From: Myxococcales bacterium
GTDB taxonomy: Bacteria; Myxococcota_A; Polyangia; Palsa-1104; JAEUJZ01
Assembly: GCA_016794465.1 (NCBI GenBank)
Contig: JAEUKA010000014.1
Span: 248,001-312,000 of the forward strand
Reading direction: 5' to 3'
DNA: 64,000 nucleotides
The notes below the pieces were generated by a model that was not told where the DNA came from, ran no database searches, and saw only the letters and a list, made by a program, of their open reading frames with translations. The position numbers and the translations under genes were made by a program. Shown piece after piece: positions 45,111 to 53,499 of the stretch (position 1 is the stretch's first letter; the number at the start of each line of letters is the position of its first letter).

Positions 45111-45670
45111 CGCCGTGCGACTCTGGGCTCGGGCTTCTGAGCGTCATCGCCCGGACACTGACCGCCGCTGACACCCTGTTCTTTGGGACACAGTCCGTAT
45201 AGTTCCAGCTTGTGCTGCATCACCTTGAAGCCGCCGAGCCGAGTGGCGACGGTATCTTGCAGCCGCTCGATCTCGGGCTCCTCGAACTCGAGGATCAGCC
45301 GACACTTCTGACAGATCAGGTGATCGTGGTGCCGCGACTCCGAGCCGGCGACCTCATAGCGGGTCTGCCCGTCCCCAAACTGCCGCGAGGCCGCCAGTCC
45401 CGCGTCGAGCAAGTGCTTGACCGTGCGATACACCGTCGCATAACCGACGCGCGCATTGCGGGCCCTGACCAACGCCAGCAGCTCATCGATCGAGACATGG
45501 GTATCGGCGCTGCTGCCCCGCAGAAACACGTCCACGATCAGCTCTCGCTGGGCAGTGGTCTTCAGGGAGTTTTCACGCTGATAGACACTCCACTGATGCT
45601 TCAGCTGCGAAATTTGCTCTTCTGTCCGAACCCCGGGATGCCTAGCCAGCGTCGATACTTGTATTGCCAT
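45107..45670 (-). CDS. Fur-family transcriptional regulator
   Basis: The 187-residue protein has the winged helix of the Fur family at residues about 30-105 ([51 protein letters not shown]). The metal region is [20 protein letters not shown], with the CxxC zinc pair and the HHDH ligands. The C-terminal Cys pair is unusually spaced: C in LYGLCPKEQ and C in GGQCPGDD, 12 positions apart instead of CxxC. The extra N-terminal 25 residues and the tail are longer than in Fur itself. The start overlaps the end of the carbamoyltransferase gene by 29 bases and the stop overlaps the GDPD start as ATGA. Which metal or stress it senses is not known. Confidence 0.88.
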   Translation of the reverse strand: MAIQVSTLARHPGVRTEEQISQLKHQWSVYQRENSLKTTAQRELIVDVFLRGSSADTHVSIDELLALVRARNARVGYATVYRTVKHLLDAGLAASRQFGDGQTRYEVAGSESRHHDHLICQKCRLILEFEEPEIERLQDTVATRLGGFKVMQHKLELYGLCPKEQGVSGGQCPGDDAQKPEPRVARR

Positions 45671-47528
45671 AATGAAACTCCGCTTCGCTCACTTCGATGA
45701 CCCAGCTTAGCCACAGGTTGCATAGTGCGAGTGCGTCCATGTGCGTCTTTACGAAACAGCGCAGCGCATCACTCGGGGAACAGACGATCGGCTCGTGCTC
45801 GTTAAAAGAGGTATTCAGCAGGATCGGTACGCCAGTCCGCTCCGCAAACGCGGCAATCAGCGCGTAAAAGTGGGGACTGTGCGCTTGCTCGACCGTCTGC
45901 AAGCGCCCCGTCCCATCGGCATGCACGATCGCCGGCACCAGTGCTCGCTTCTCTTTTCGCACTTCATCGACGAGCAGCATCGCTGGCGAGGGCGCCGCTC
46001 GGACAAACCACTGTGCCGTGTGCTCGGCCAAGATCGCGGGCGCGAACGGGCGAAACGGCTCGCGGTGCTTGATGCGCCGGTTGAGGATGTCCTTCATATC
46101 GGCCCGTCGCGGATCGGCCAGGATGCTGCGATGCCCGAGCGCCCGGGGCCCAAACTCCATCGCACCTTGAAACCAGCCGATCACCTCGCCCCGCTCGATG
46201 GCTGACACCGCTCGCTCACGCAGCTGCGAGTCGCTCAGACGCTCGATGCGCAGCCGCGCTTGGGACGGCTGACCATTGCTGCCCACCGTCGCAACCCCTG
46301 ACACGACCGCTTGACCGTGGGCATCGAGGCTGGCCGCCGCACCAAACATCGACTGTACCGCTTGGGTACACTCATCCAGGGAAAACGTCGGCCCGGTGTA
46401 GGCGTGGTGCATCACAAAGCGACGCGGTCGTCCCAGCACTTGATGCTCGATCCACAGCGCCGCCCCGATGGCCGTCCCGTTGTCACCGGCGGCCGGCTGT
46501 ACGAACAGCTCGGCAAACGGAGTGCGGTCGAGGATCTTGCCATTGGCGACAGAGTTCAGCGCCACGCCCCCCGCCAGCGTCAGCTTGGTCAGTCCCGTCC
46601 GTCGCTGCACCCCGAGCGCCAGATGGCACACCGCATCCTCGAGCAGCGCCTGCAGGCTGGCGGCAACATCCTGATGACGCGGCAGCAGCGCACTGCCCGG
46701 CTCCCGCGCCGGCCCAAGGAGCCGACATAGCTCATCACCATACAGTCGCGCCAGCTTGGGCGAGCCGTCCGCCCACGACATCTCGATGCCGTCGCGGTGA
46801 TGGCGAAAATAGCGCAGCTCCAGCGCAAACGCGCCGTCGGGATGAAGCTGCAAGAGCTGACGTAGCTCGGGCACCGCCTGCGCATTCCCGTACGCGGCCA
46901 GGCCCATCACCTTGCCTTCGTCGCCGTACTTGGGAAAGCCGAGCCACTGCGTCACCGCCGTATACAGCGCCCCCAGCGAGTGCGGAAAGCCGACCTCGCC
47001 GAGGACTTCAATGTGACGATCGGTACCGCGCCCCCACATCGTCGAGACAAAGTCGCCAAAGCCATCCAGGGACAGCACCGCCGCTTCCGCAAAGCCCGAC
47101 GCAAAAAACGCACTCGCCAGGTGGGCGCGATGGTGTTCCACGGTGTGAAACGTCGCCCGCAGCTCGTCCGTGCCTAGCGCATCGGCAAGGGCTGACTCGA
47201 CCGAGGTGATCTTCTTGCGGTTGGTGAGTCGATCGCGAACTTGACGAAACAGCGCGGGCAGATCGCGGCTGTGGAGGAGCCTCGTACCGACGTGAAGCAG
47301 CTTGTCAGCAAGGTGCGCACGCGGATCGCGTGAGATCGCCACGTGATCTAGCTGTCCAGCCGAGATGCCCCCGAGGCGCAGACACTCACGCACTGCCAGC
47401 GACGGAAAACCAGCGCAGTGCTTGACCCGATTGAGCCGCTCTTCCTCGACCGCGCAGACCAGCTGGCCATCGATAAGCAGCGCCGCGCTGGCATCGCCGT
47501 GAAAGGCATTGAGGCCCAGGATTCGCAT
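45642..47528 (-). CDS. carbamoyltransferase of the NodU/CmcH family
   Basis: The 628-residue product starts [20 protein letters not shown] and carries [15 protein letters not shown], the Asp/Gly-rich [17 protein letters not shown] and [11 protein letters not shown]. The C-terminal ATP-dependent carbamoyl-adenylate half ([20 protein letters not shown], then [25 protein letters not shown]) is also complete. Such enzymes make O-carbamoyl groups on sugars, antibiotics or other small molecules from carbamoyl phosphate. The acceptor here is unknown, and no antibiotic cluster is seen nearby. It is the first gene of an operon with Fur and GDPD and is separated from the HD-GYP gene by 15 bases, so that gene may be cotranscribed. 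Confidence 0.93.
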   Translation of the reverse strand: MRILGLNAFHGDASAALLIDGQLVCAVEEERLNRVKHCAGFPSLAVRECLRLGGISAGQLDHVAISRDPRAHLADKLLHVGTRLLHSRDLPALFRQVRDRLTNRKKITSVESALADALGTDELRATFHTVEHHRAHLASAFFASGFAEAAVLSLDGFGDFVSTMWGRGTDRHIEVLGEVGFPHSLGALYTAVTQWLGFPKYGDEGKVMGLAAYGNAQAVPELRQLLQLHPDGAFALELRYFRHHRDGIEMSWADGSPKLARLYGDELCRLLGPAREPGSALLPRHQDVAASLQALLEDAVCHLALGVQRRTGLTKLTLAGGVALNSVANGKILDRTPFAELFVQPAAGDNGTAIGAALWIEHQVLGRPRRFVMHHAYTGPTFSLDECTQAVQSMFGAAASLDAHGQAVVSGVATVGSNGQPSQARLRIERLSDSQLRERAVSAIERGEVIGWFQGAMEFGPRALGHRSILADPRRADMKDILNRRIKHREPFRPFAPAILAEHTAQWFVRAAPSPAMLLVDEVRKEKRALVPAIVHADGTGRLQTVEQAHSPHFYALIAAFAERTGVPILLNTSFNEHEPIVCSPSDALRCFVKTHMDALALCNLWLSWVIEVSEAEFHYGNTSIDAG

Positions 47529-47543
47529 GAGCGATCAGCGTAC

Positions 47544-49094
47544 CTAGTGGCCCAGGTGCTGACCACTGGCGCGAAACTCATCGACCGCCACCAGGAACAC
47601 ATCGACGAGCCGCTGATCGAACTGCACGCCCGAGCAGCGCTCGATCTCGGAGATCGCTGTCTCATGCGGCATCGCTTTGCGATACGCCCGATCCGAGGTC
47701 ATCGCGTCGTAGCTGTCGGCGATCGCGACAATCCGTCCAATCAGCGGAATGTTGTCGCCCATCAGCGCCTGCGGATAGCCGTTGCCATCCCAGGACTCGT
47801 GGTGACAGAACGCGCCCGGAATCAGGTCGGCCATGAACGGAATCGGCTCGAGGATGCGCTTGCCCTTGGCCGGGTGGGTCTGGAACATCGCCACCTCTTC
47901 GGGACTGAGCTTGCCGGGCTTGTTGAGCTTTTCCTGCCGAATGCCGATCTTGCCGATGTCATGCATCAGCGCCGCCCACCGCAGCATCTCCAGCTCGTTT
48001 TCCGACAGCGTCAGGCGCTTGCCAATCAGCTCGGCGTAGCGGCTCACTCGCTCGGAGTGGCCACGGGTGTAGCGATCGCTCTCCTCGAGTGCATGGGCAA
48101 AGCCGACCACCGTCGCTCGAAAGTTCTCACGCAGCGAGGTGTTGGCGCGGGTCAGATCGTCGTTGCTCCGCCGCAGCTGCTCATACAGTCGGGCGTTTTC
48201 AATCGACACCGCCGCTCGCGACGCCAGGACCGTTAGCAGCCGCCTTTGTCCCTCGGAAAAGCGATAGCCCCGCGTGTAGGAATACGCGTTGAGCATGCCG
48301 ATGACCTGATCGCCAATCTTGAGCGGCGTCGAGCAGAACGACACCAGCCGCTTGTCTTTCGGTGGCTCGGCAAAGTAGCGCAGCGCCCGAATGCCGTGGG
48401 CAATCAGAGGCCGCCCCTGCATGTAGTGATCGAGGATGGCGTTGGTGTTCAGCTCGCCAACTCCCGTCGCTGTGCCATACCAGTTGAGGTCGGTCTGCGC
48501 GTTCTTCGAGTACTTGCGGGTCCGCTCGACAAACTCGCCAGTCACCGGGTGGCGCATAGTCAGCGTCGCCACGTCCGCTTCGGCCTCGATCAGCGTCGCA
48601 TCGAGGATGATGTCCAAGATGCGCTCCAGCGACAGCTCATGCGCCATCGCCTCCGACAGCTGATACAGCGTCACCGCCTCTTTGAGCAGAAAGTTCTCTT
48701 GCTGGAGCTTCTGCTGCTTGAGTCCCTTGTGGATGACGCGAATCACATCCTCGTTCTTGAACGGCTTGAGGATGTAGTCGTAGGCGCCGCGCTTCATCGC
48801 TTCAATCGCCGTCTCGACGGTACCGAAGGCAGTCATGATGATCGTGACCACCGGCAGTCGCTGCTCGGCGATGCGCTGCAGCAGCTCCAGCCCGTTCATG
48901 TGCGGCATCTTCAGGTCCGACAAGACCAAGTGATACGAGCGCCGCTGCAGCTCCTGAAACGCTTGCAGGCCGTCCTCGGCGAGTCGCACCGAAAAGCCCT
49001 CTGCTGAGAGGACGTGCGCCAGCATTTCACGCACGACCTTCTCATCATCTACCAGAAGTATTCGTGCTGGCTCGTCGGGAGTCGCCGCTTCCAT
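47544..49094 (-). CDS. response regulator with GAF and HD-GYP output (probable c-di-GMP phosphodiesterase)
   Basis: The 516-residue protein starts at ATG 49094 with a receiver domain (ILLVDDEKVVREMLAHVLSA, phospho-Asp in LVLSDLKMPHMNGLE, switch Thr in IIMTAFGTVETAI, Lys in YILKPFKNE). A GAF domain follows at about residues 150-310. The C-terminal HD-GYP domain (about 330-505) has ATVVGFAHALEESDRYTRGH, LMHDIGKIGI, HHESWDGNGYPQAL and the late DSYDAMTSDR, i.e. all metal ligands and GYP itself. It should degrade cyclic di-GMP under control of phosphorylation. The longer frame to 49430 is antisense to a real gene and is not supported. Its kinase is not adjacent. Confidence 0.92.
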   Translation of the reverse strand: MEAATPDEPARILLVDDEKVVREMLAHVLSAEGFSVRLAEDGLQAFQELQRRSYHLVLSDLKMPHMNGLELLQRIAEQRLPVVTIIMTAFGTVETAIEAMKRGAYDYILKPFKNEDVIRVIHKGLKQQKLQQENFLLKEAVTLYQLSEAMAHELSLERILDIILDATLIEAEADVATLTMRHPVTGEFVERTRKYSKNAQTDLNWYGTATGVGELNTNAILDHYMQGRPLIAHGIRALRYFAEPPKDKRLVSFCSTPLKIGDQVIGMLNAYSYTRGYRFSEGQRRLLTVLASRAAVSIENARLYEQLRRSNDDLTRANTSLRENFRATVVGFAHALEESDRYTRGHSERVSRYAELIGKRLTLSENELEMLRWAALMHDIGKIGIRQEKLNKPGKLSPEEVAMFQTHPAKGKRILEPIPFMADLIPGAFCHHESWDGNGYPQALMGDNIPLIGRIVAIADSYDAMTSDRAYRKAMPHETAISEIERCSGVQFDQRLVDVFLVAVDEFRASGQHLGH

Positions 49095-49161
49095 GGCGCG
49101 CGAATCTACTGCCAAAAGTGCCCGCTCCGCAACAAAACCGCTTCGGCTACTATGCCCGTCG

Positions 49162-50160
49162 ATGCCCACTGCCAGCCGTCGCCTCCATCTCTGCGTCGTC
49201 AGTTCGGTGGGCGGCCACCTGCGTGAAGTGTTGGAATTGGTCCCAGCTTTTGGCGCCGCCGAGGTCCGCTTTGTCGTCAATGACAAGGTCAACGTCCCAT
49301 TGCCTGGCCCCGTCGAGCAGATCGCCCATGCCGAGCGGGATCTGCGCGTGCTGTGGAACGCGCTGGAGGCCGTCGTAAGCTTCTCCAAAGATCGCCCCGA
49401 TGTGCTGCTCTCGACGGGAGCAGGCCCCATCGTGCCACTCGCCGCTGTCGGTAAGCTCTTCGGCTGTCAGACGATCTACATCGAGACGTTTGGTTCCGTC
49501 GATCAGCCGTCGCTGACCGGGCGAATGATGGTGCCGCTCGCCGATCGCTTCTATTACCAGTGGCCGTCGCTGGCGCAGTACTTCCCGAGTGGTCGCTGCG
49601 AGGGGCCGATCTTTGTCCGGGAAGCGGCGGCGGCCTCGTCCAGCGCTGACGACGGCAGCATCTTCGTTGCAGTCGGGACCTCGCAGCGCGGCTTCGATCG
49701 ACTGCTGCGCTGGCTGGACGAGCTGGCCGAGCAAGGCGCAGTCCCGACGCCACTCTTCGCCCAGCGCGGTCATGCCCGACACAAGCCCAGCACCTTTCCT
49801 AGTTACCCTTTTTTACCAAGCGACAAGCTGGATCAGCGCCTGGCCAGCGCACGGGTTGTCATCTGTCATGCCGGTGCCGGAATTGTCGGGACCTGTCTGC
49901 GACTTGGCAAACGCCCGATCCTGGTGCCCCGTCTGGCCCGCTTTGGCGAGGCCATCAACGATCATCAGCTGATGCTCGCCCGCGCGCTCTCGCAGACGGG
50001 TCAAGCGCAAGTGGTCGTCGAAAAAGCTGAGCTTCTGCCTGCAATACTGGCCGCCTTGTCCGCCCCGCCAGCCGCCCTCTCCACCACCGAGCCTCGACTG
50101 CGCCGGGCCGTCGCTGCCGACCTACGCGCCATCGCTGCTGCCCGCAAGCTCCTGATCTGA
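49162..50160 (+). CDS. Alg14-Alg13 fusion glycosyltransferase (PssD/PssE-like)
   Basis: The 332-residue protein joins two halves that in most bacteria are separate subunits. Residues about 1-160 are Alg14-like (LHLCVVSSVGGHLREVLELV, DVLLSTGAGPIVPLAAVGKL, YIETFGSVDQPSLTGRMMVP). The rest is the Alg13-like catalytic half of GT28 type (IFVAVGTSQRGFDRLLRWLD, VICHAGAGIVGTCLRLGKRP, LARFGEAINDHQLMLARAL). Such enzymes add the second sugar to a lipid-linked sugar in capsule or exopolysaccharide synthesis. It is divergent from the HD-GYP gene; the start at 49162 has no clear ribosome site. Confidence 0.88.
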   Translation: MPTASRRLHLCVVSSVGGHLREVLELVPAFGAAEVRFVVNDKVNVPLPGPVEQIAHAERDLRVLWNALEAVVSFSKDRPDVLLSTGAGPIVPLAAVGKLFGCQTIYIETFGSVDQPSLTGRMMVPLADRFYYQWPSLAQYFPSGRCEGPIFVREAAAASSSADDGSIFVAVGTSQRGFDRLLRWLDELAEQGAVPTPLFAQRGHARHKPSTFPSYPFLPSDKLDQRLASARVVICHAGAGIVGTCLRLGKRPILVPRLARFGEAINDHQLMLARALSQTGQAQVVVEKAELLPAILAALSAPPAALSTTEPRLRRAVAADLRAIAAARKLLI

Positions 50161-50317
50161 CCCAACGTCCAGCCAACCGTCGCACATCCGCACCTAAGCG
50201 CTCGACTTTGCATGGCAACTGTACCTGCGCCTGCGTCGACTCCTCGCAGTGCGCTAACATCGAGCAGAACTGCCATCCTGATTGCCTCGGGCTTATCGAC
50301 TGAAGGAGTCTTTGACT

Positions 50318-51706
50318 ATGCGCTCAACGTGGCTTGGCCTTGGCTTGGGCATGCTCACTCTCATTGGCTGTAACGCGCTGTGGCAGGGCTACTTGTCGCC
50401 CATCGACGATCCGCTTGTCGATGCCTCCGTCGATGAGCTCGACCTCAACGGCGCGGACCTGACCGGAGTGCCACCGCCCGACCTGACTGGCGCCGACTTC
50501 ACCGGAGTTTCCCCACCGGACCTGATCATGCCGCCCAAGCCATGTGGTCTGACAACGGCCAAATCGGGTGTGTTTTCCTATTCAACTTATGCGACTGCAA
50601 TTCCCTTGGCATCACTCGCTGCGAGCAAGCTTGCCGTGATGGACATTGACAAAGATGGCCTGGCCGAGGTCGCCGTTTCCACCACTTCATCCCCAGTTAA
50701 AGTCTTCAAACTAAGTGGTGCTCCGACTTGCGTATTTGGTGCGGCAACCGACTGTATCGTCAATGATGCCATCGCGGATCTTCGGGGACTTTCCATCGAT
50801 GGCACAGCCGGTGCTTTTGTGGTGGCCAGAAGCAACGCCAGTGCCAACGCAATCTCAACCTGTACTGGCATTCCAATTAATCACAAAACCATTATGAATG
50901 GAAACTTCGCTAGCAATTCCCCTCGCCGAGAGTTAACCGTTCCACCCCTGAAATCAAATACCAACGGGATTTTTATTCTGCATGAGAAGAGCAGCAACTC
51001 CAGTGATCGAGTCAATTCTGTGAAGCTTGATGCCACTGCAGGTCTTGCATCAACCGTGATGCTGGTGAACCTAGACATCAATAACAACTTCGAGCCACGC
51101 AATGCGACCGGAGCCCGGATAGACGATGCAGCACCAGACGGCACGCTCGATGTGATCGCCCTAGAAGTAAACGGCAGCATGGGTCGGATGAGAGCCTATA
51201 ACAACAATCACATGGCGACGCCGGCGACAGTAAAAGGTACAGCTACACTGACTGCTAATTTTGCCGATTTAAACCGTATTACCTCAGCACGGCTCAGCAA
51301 TGACTCTTTCGACGATGCAGTGGTGATTGTCACATCAACAGATCCACCACAGATCGTTCCTCACATCATATCCGCCGGAGGAACCATTACACCAAAATCA
51401 GCGATCAGTATCAATATTCCTGTCGCATCAGCCGATCGTAGCAAGCTGATGTTTACTGACCTAGATGCCGATGGCATCGACGAGCTTATTGCGATAAACG
51501 GTAGCAATGTCTCGATATATGCCTATAATGCCGCAGCCAACACACTGTCGGCACCACAGAACCTCGCCGTCCGAGGTGGTTATACTGCGGTAGCCATCGC
51601 CCTAGGCTATTCAGAAAAAAATCTGTCGTCCGGCCCACCTGATATTTTCGTCATCGCGAACAGCGGCGGTACCAATGAAGTCGGAGTGTTCCGCTGGCTG
51701 CCGTAA
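50318..51706 (+). CDS. FG-GAP-like lipoprotein with Pro/Asp linker
   Basis: The 462-residue protein starts at ATG 50318 (AAGGAG site) and has a lipobox in LTLIGC. A linker follows with repeats of the type DLTGVPPPDLTG. The body shows FG-GAP-like repeats (KLAVMDIDKDGLAEVAVSTT, LMFTDLDADGIDELIAINGS), probably a surface beta-propeller. The DNA from about 50600 to the stop is visibly AT-richer than its neighbours and uses more A- and T-ending codons, so the gene may be recently acquired or under different codon pressure. The signal peptide and linker are GC-rich like the rest of the window. No catalytic residues are recognised. Confidence 0.75.
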   Translation: MRSTWLGLGLGMLTLIGCNALWQGYLSPIDDPLVDASVDELDLNGADLTGVPPPDLTGADFTGVSPPDLIMPPKPCGLTTAKSGVFSYSTYATAIPLASLAASKLAVMDIDKDGLAEVAVSTTSSPVKVFKLSGAPTCVFGAATDCIVNDAIADLRGLSIDGTAGAFVVARSNASANAISTCTGIPINHKTIMNGNFASNSPRRELTVPPLKSNTNGIFILHEKSSNSSDRVNSVKLDATAGLASTVMLVNLDINNNFEPRNATGARIDDAAPDGTLDVIALEVNGSMGRMRAYNNNHMATPATVKGTATLTANFADLNRITSARLSNDSFDDAVVIVTSTDPPQIVPHIISAGGTITPKSAISINIPVASADRSKLMFTDLDADGIDELIAINGSNVSIYAYNAAANTLSAPQNLAVRGGYTAVAIALGYSEKNLSSGPPDIFVIANSGGTNEVGVFRWLP

Positions 51707-51815
51707 CCGATTAGGTAGTAATTGTGTATTGATACATCTTGACCAGTTCACTTTACCCTTGATTTCTCCATTGAGAGCATGTTCTCGACGGAAATACACT
51801 CCGGTTACCGTCGCA

Positions 51816-52748
51816 ATGGCTGTTTTACCTATCAATTCCGAACCGGCTCTTCCGCTGATTGCTCCGCCCCCGTCGAGTTCAGAGCCCGGCATGATCGTCG
51901 TCCAATCGGACGTGATGCGGCGACTGCTCGGACAGCTTCGGGCTACCGCGCAGTCGGACAAGCCCACGCTGCTGATCGGGCCGAGCGGCAGTGGTCGCAG
52001 CTTCTTGGCCAAGTCCATCCATGCAATGTCGCGACGGGACGACAAGCCGCTGGTCGAGATTTCCAGCATGGCGCCGTCGCTGCCCGAGAACTGGAACGTC
52101 GCTGCCGATCGCGCGCGTGGTGGGACGCTGCTGGTCACTGACCTCGAGCGACTCGACGACTATGGGCAGCGCGACCTAAAGTGCCTGCTCGGCAAGCTCT
52201 CGGCGTGGTATCGGCCACCGCGCCTCTGCACCACCGCCCAGCCAGAGCTGGAGTCACTCGCGGGCAGTGGGCGCTTTATGCGGTCGCTATACGATCAAGT
52301 GGCAGTCTTGCGGCACGAGATCCCGGCGCTGAGTGAGCGCGTCGATGACCTGCCCGAGCTGTGTCGACTCCTCCTCGCCGAGCATGCCTACGCCCAGGAC
52401 TGTGCGGCGCCAGCGCTATTGCCCGATGGACTGGCCATGCTGCGTGACTACGCCTGGCCGGGCAACGTCCGCGAGCTGTCCAACATCCTGCTGCGCGCCA
52501 TGCTGTGGTCCTCGGGTCGCCCCATCGGCCGCGAGGCACTGACGCCGCTGCTGCCCGCTTTACCGTCGCTCACCGAGATTCGGCTGCCGATCGGAACATC
52601 GCTGAGGCAAGCGGAGCAGACGCTGATCGTGGCCACGCTGCGTGCGTGCGATGGCAACAAACAGCTGACGGCTTTGAAGCTTGGAATTACGCGCCGAACG
52701 CTGTACCAGAAGCTGGCCCGCTACAACCACCCCGACGAGCCGCGCTAG
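51816..52748 (+). CDS. NtrC-like AAA+ regulator lacking GAFTGA and the P-loop Lys
   Basis: The 310-residue product resembles the central plus DNA-binding parts of sigma-54 activators. It has a Walker-A-like LLIGPSGSGRSFLAKSIHA (Arg where Lys is expected), a Walker-B-like GGTLLVTDLERLDD, the sensor region LPDGLAMLRDYAWPGNVREL and a C-terminal Fis-type helix-turn-helix (LRACDGNKQLTALKLGITRR followed by TLYQKL). The loop between Walker A and Walker B has no GAFTGA, the sequence used to contact sigma-54, and ATP hydrolysis may be impaired. No receiver domain precedes it. The start at 51816 is the first ATG that leaves a compact N-terminus. It may therefore act as a DNA-binding regulator independent of sigma-54. 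Confidence 0.75.
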   Translation: MAVLPINSEPALPLIAPPPSSSEPGMIVVQSDVMRRLLGQLRATAQSDKPTLLIGPSGSGRSFLAKSIHAMSRRDDKPLVEISSMAPSLPENWNVAADRARGGTLLVTDLERLDDYGQRDLKCLLGKLSAWYRPPRLCTTAQPELESLAGSGRFMRSLYDQVAVLRHEIPALSERVDDLPELCRLLLAEHAYAQDCAAPALLPDGLAMLRDYAWPGNVRELSNILLRAMLWSSGRPIGREALTPLLPALPSLTEIRLPIGTSLRQAEQTLIVATLRACDGNKQLTALKLGITRRTLYQKLARYNHPDEPR

Positions 52749-52797
52749 CCTGCACCATCGCTGACGACCAGCGGCATAGCGCACCTAACAGTGCATC

Positions 52798-53361
52798 TTA
52801 GAACAGGATCTCGACCGGCGGTGGCTCGGGGTCTTTGAAGATGCCGAGCGCTTCCAGCTCTGAGTCGCTGACTTGAATCCCACCCGAGACATCTGGGCTC
52901 TTCAGTCGAAATGTAAACGGATAGACCACCGAGACACTCTCATCTGAATCACTCGGCGGAAACTCCCAGGTACGGATCGTCTCGGCGATGCAGCTCTGCA
53001 TGTCCACCGTTAGGTTGCTCTCAGTGACGAGCAGCTCCTCGATCTTTCCTTGCGGGGTCACGTCAAAGCGGACCACCAAGCGACCGGCCAGCTTCGGCTG
53101 CTTAAACAGCGCCTGCTGATAGCAGTAACGAACTTGCTTGATGTGCAGGTAGATGACCCGCCTGACCACGTCGCGCTCCAGGATGTGATCTTGGGGCGTA
53201 TCACTCTTCGGCGGTGGCGGTTGCGGCGGCGGCGGCAGGTTGTGCAGGTACTGAGGAATCGGTCGCACCGTCGAGCTGCGCAGACCTACAGGCACAGCCG
53301 ACTCCGCCCACTGCGGGACCAGCCACAGACATGCCGAAAGCCCGATCCAAAGTTGCCGCAC
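52798..53361 (-). CDS. AgmX/PglI C-terminal domain protein
   Basis: This 187-residue protein has a signal peptide (start GTG 53361, GCGAGG upstream), a Pro-rich segment (LPPPPQPPPPKSDTPQ) and then the TonB-like C-terminal domain of AgmX/PglI proteins (LHIKQVRYCYQQALFKQPKL, GRLVVRFDVTPQGKIEELLV, MQSCIAETIRTWEFPP with the two conserved Cys). Such domains occur in myxobacterial gliding, adventurous-motility and envelope proteins. Here it lacks the N-terminal zinc-finger or GYF part of full AgmX, so it is a compact periplasmic version. It converges with the regulator gene upstream and is divergent from dihydropyrimidinase. Confidence 0.8.
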   Translation of the reverse strand: MRQLWIGLSACLWLVPQWAESAVPVGLRSSTVRPIPQYLHNLPPPPQPPPPKSDTPQDHILERDVVRRVIYLHIKQVRYCYQQALFKQPKLAGRLVVRFDVTPQGKIEELLVTESNLTVDMQSCIAETIRTWEFPPSDSDESVSVVYPFTFRLKSPDVSGGIQVSDSELEALGIFKDPEPPPVEILF

Positions 53362-53499
53362 CGCTGTTTGCCTCGCCTCGACCCCATCATTACAGCACTG
53401 TCGACCACCTGAGGCACGCTCTTCGCACAAGCCTCGCAATACTAGGGCTTTTCACGTCGCACGCGTCTGCGCTACGGTGCCCGCCACGCGGAGGTCAGT

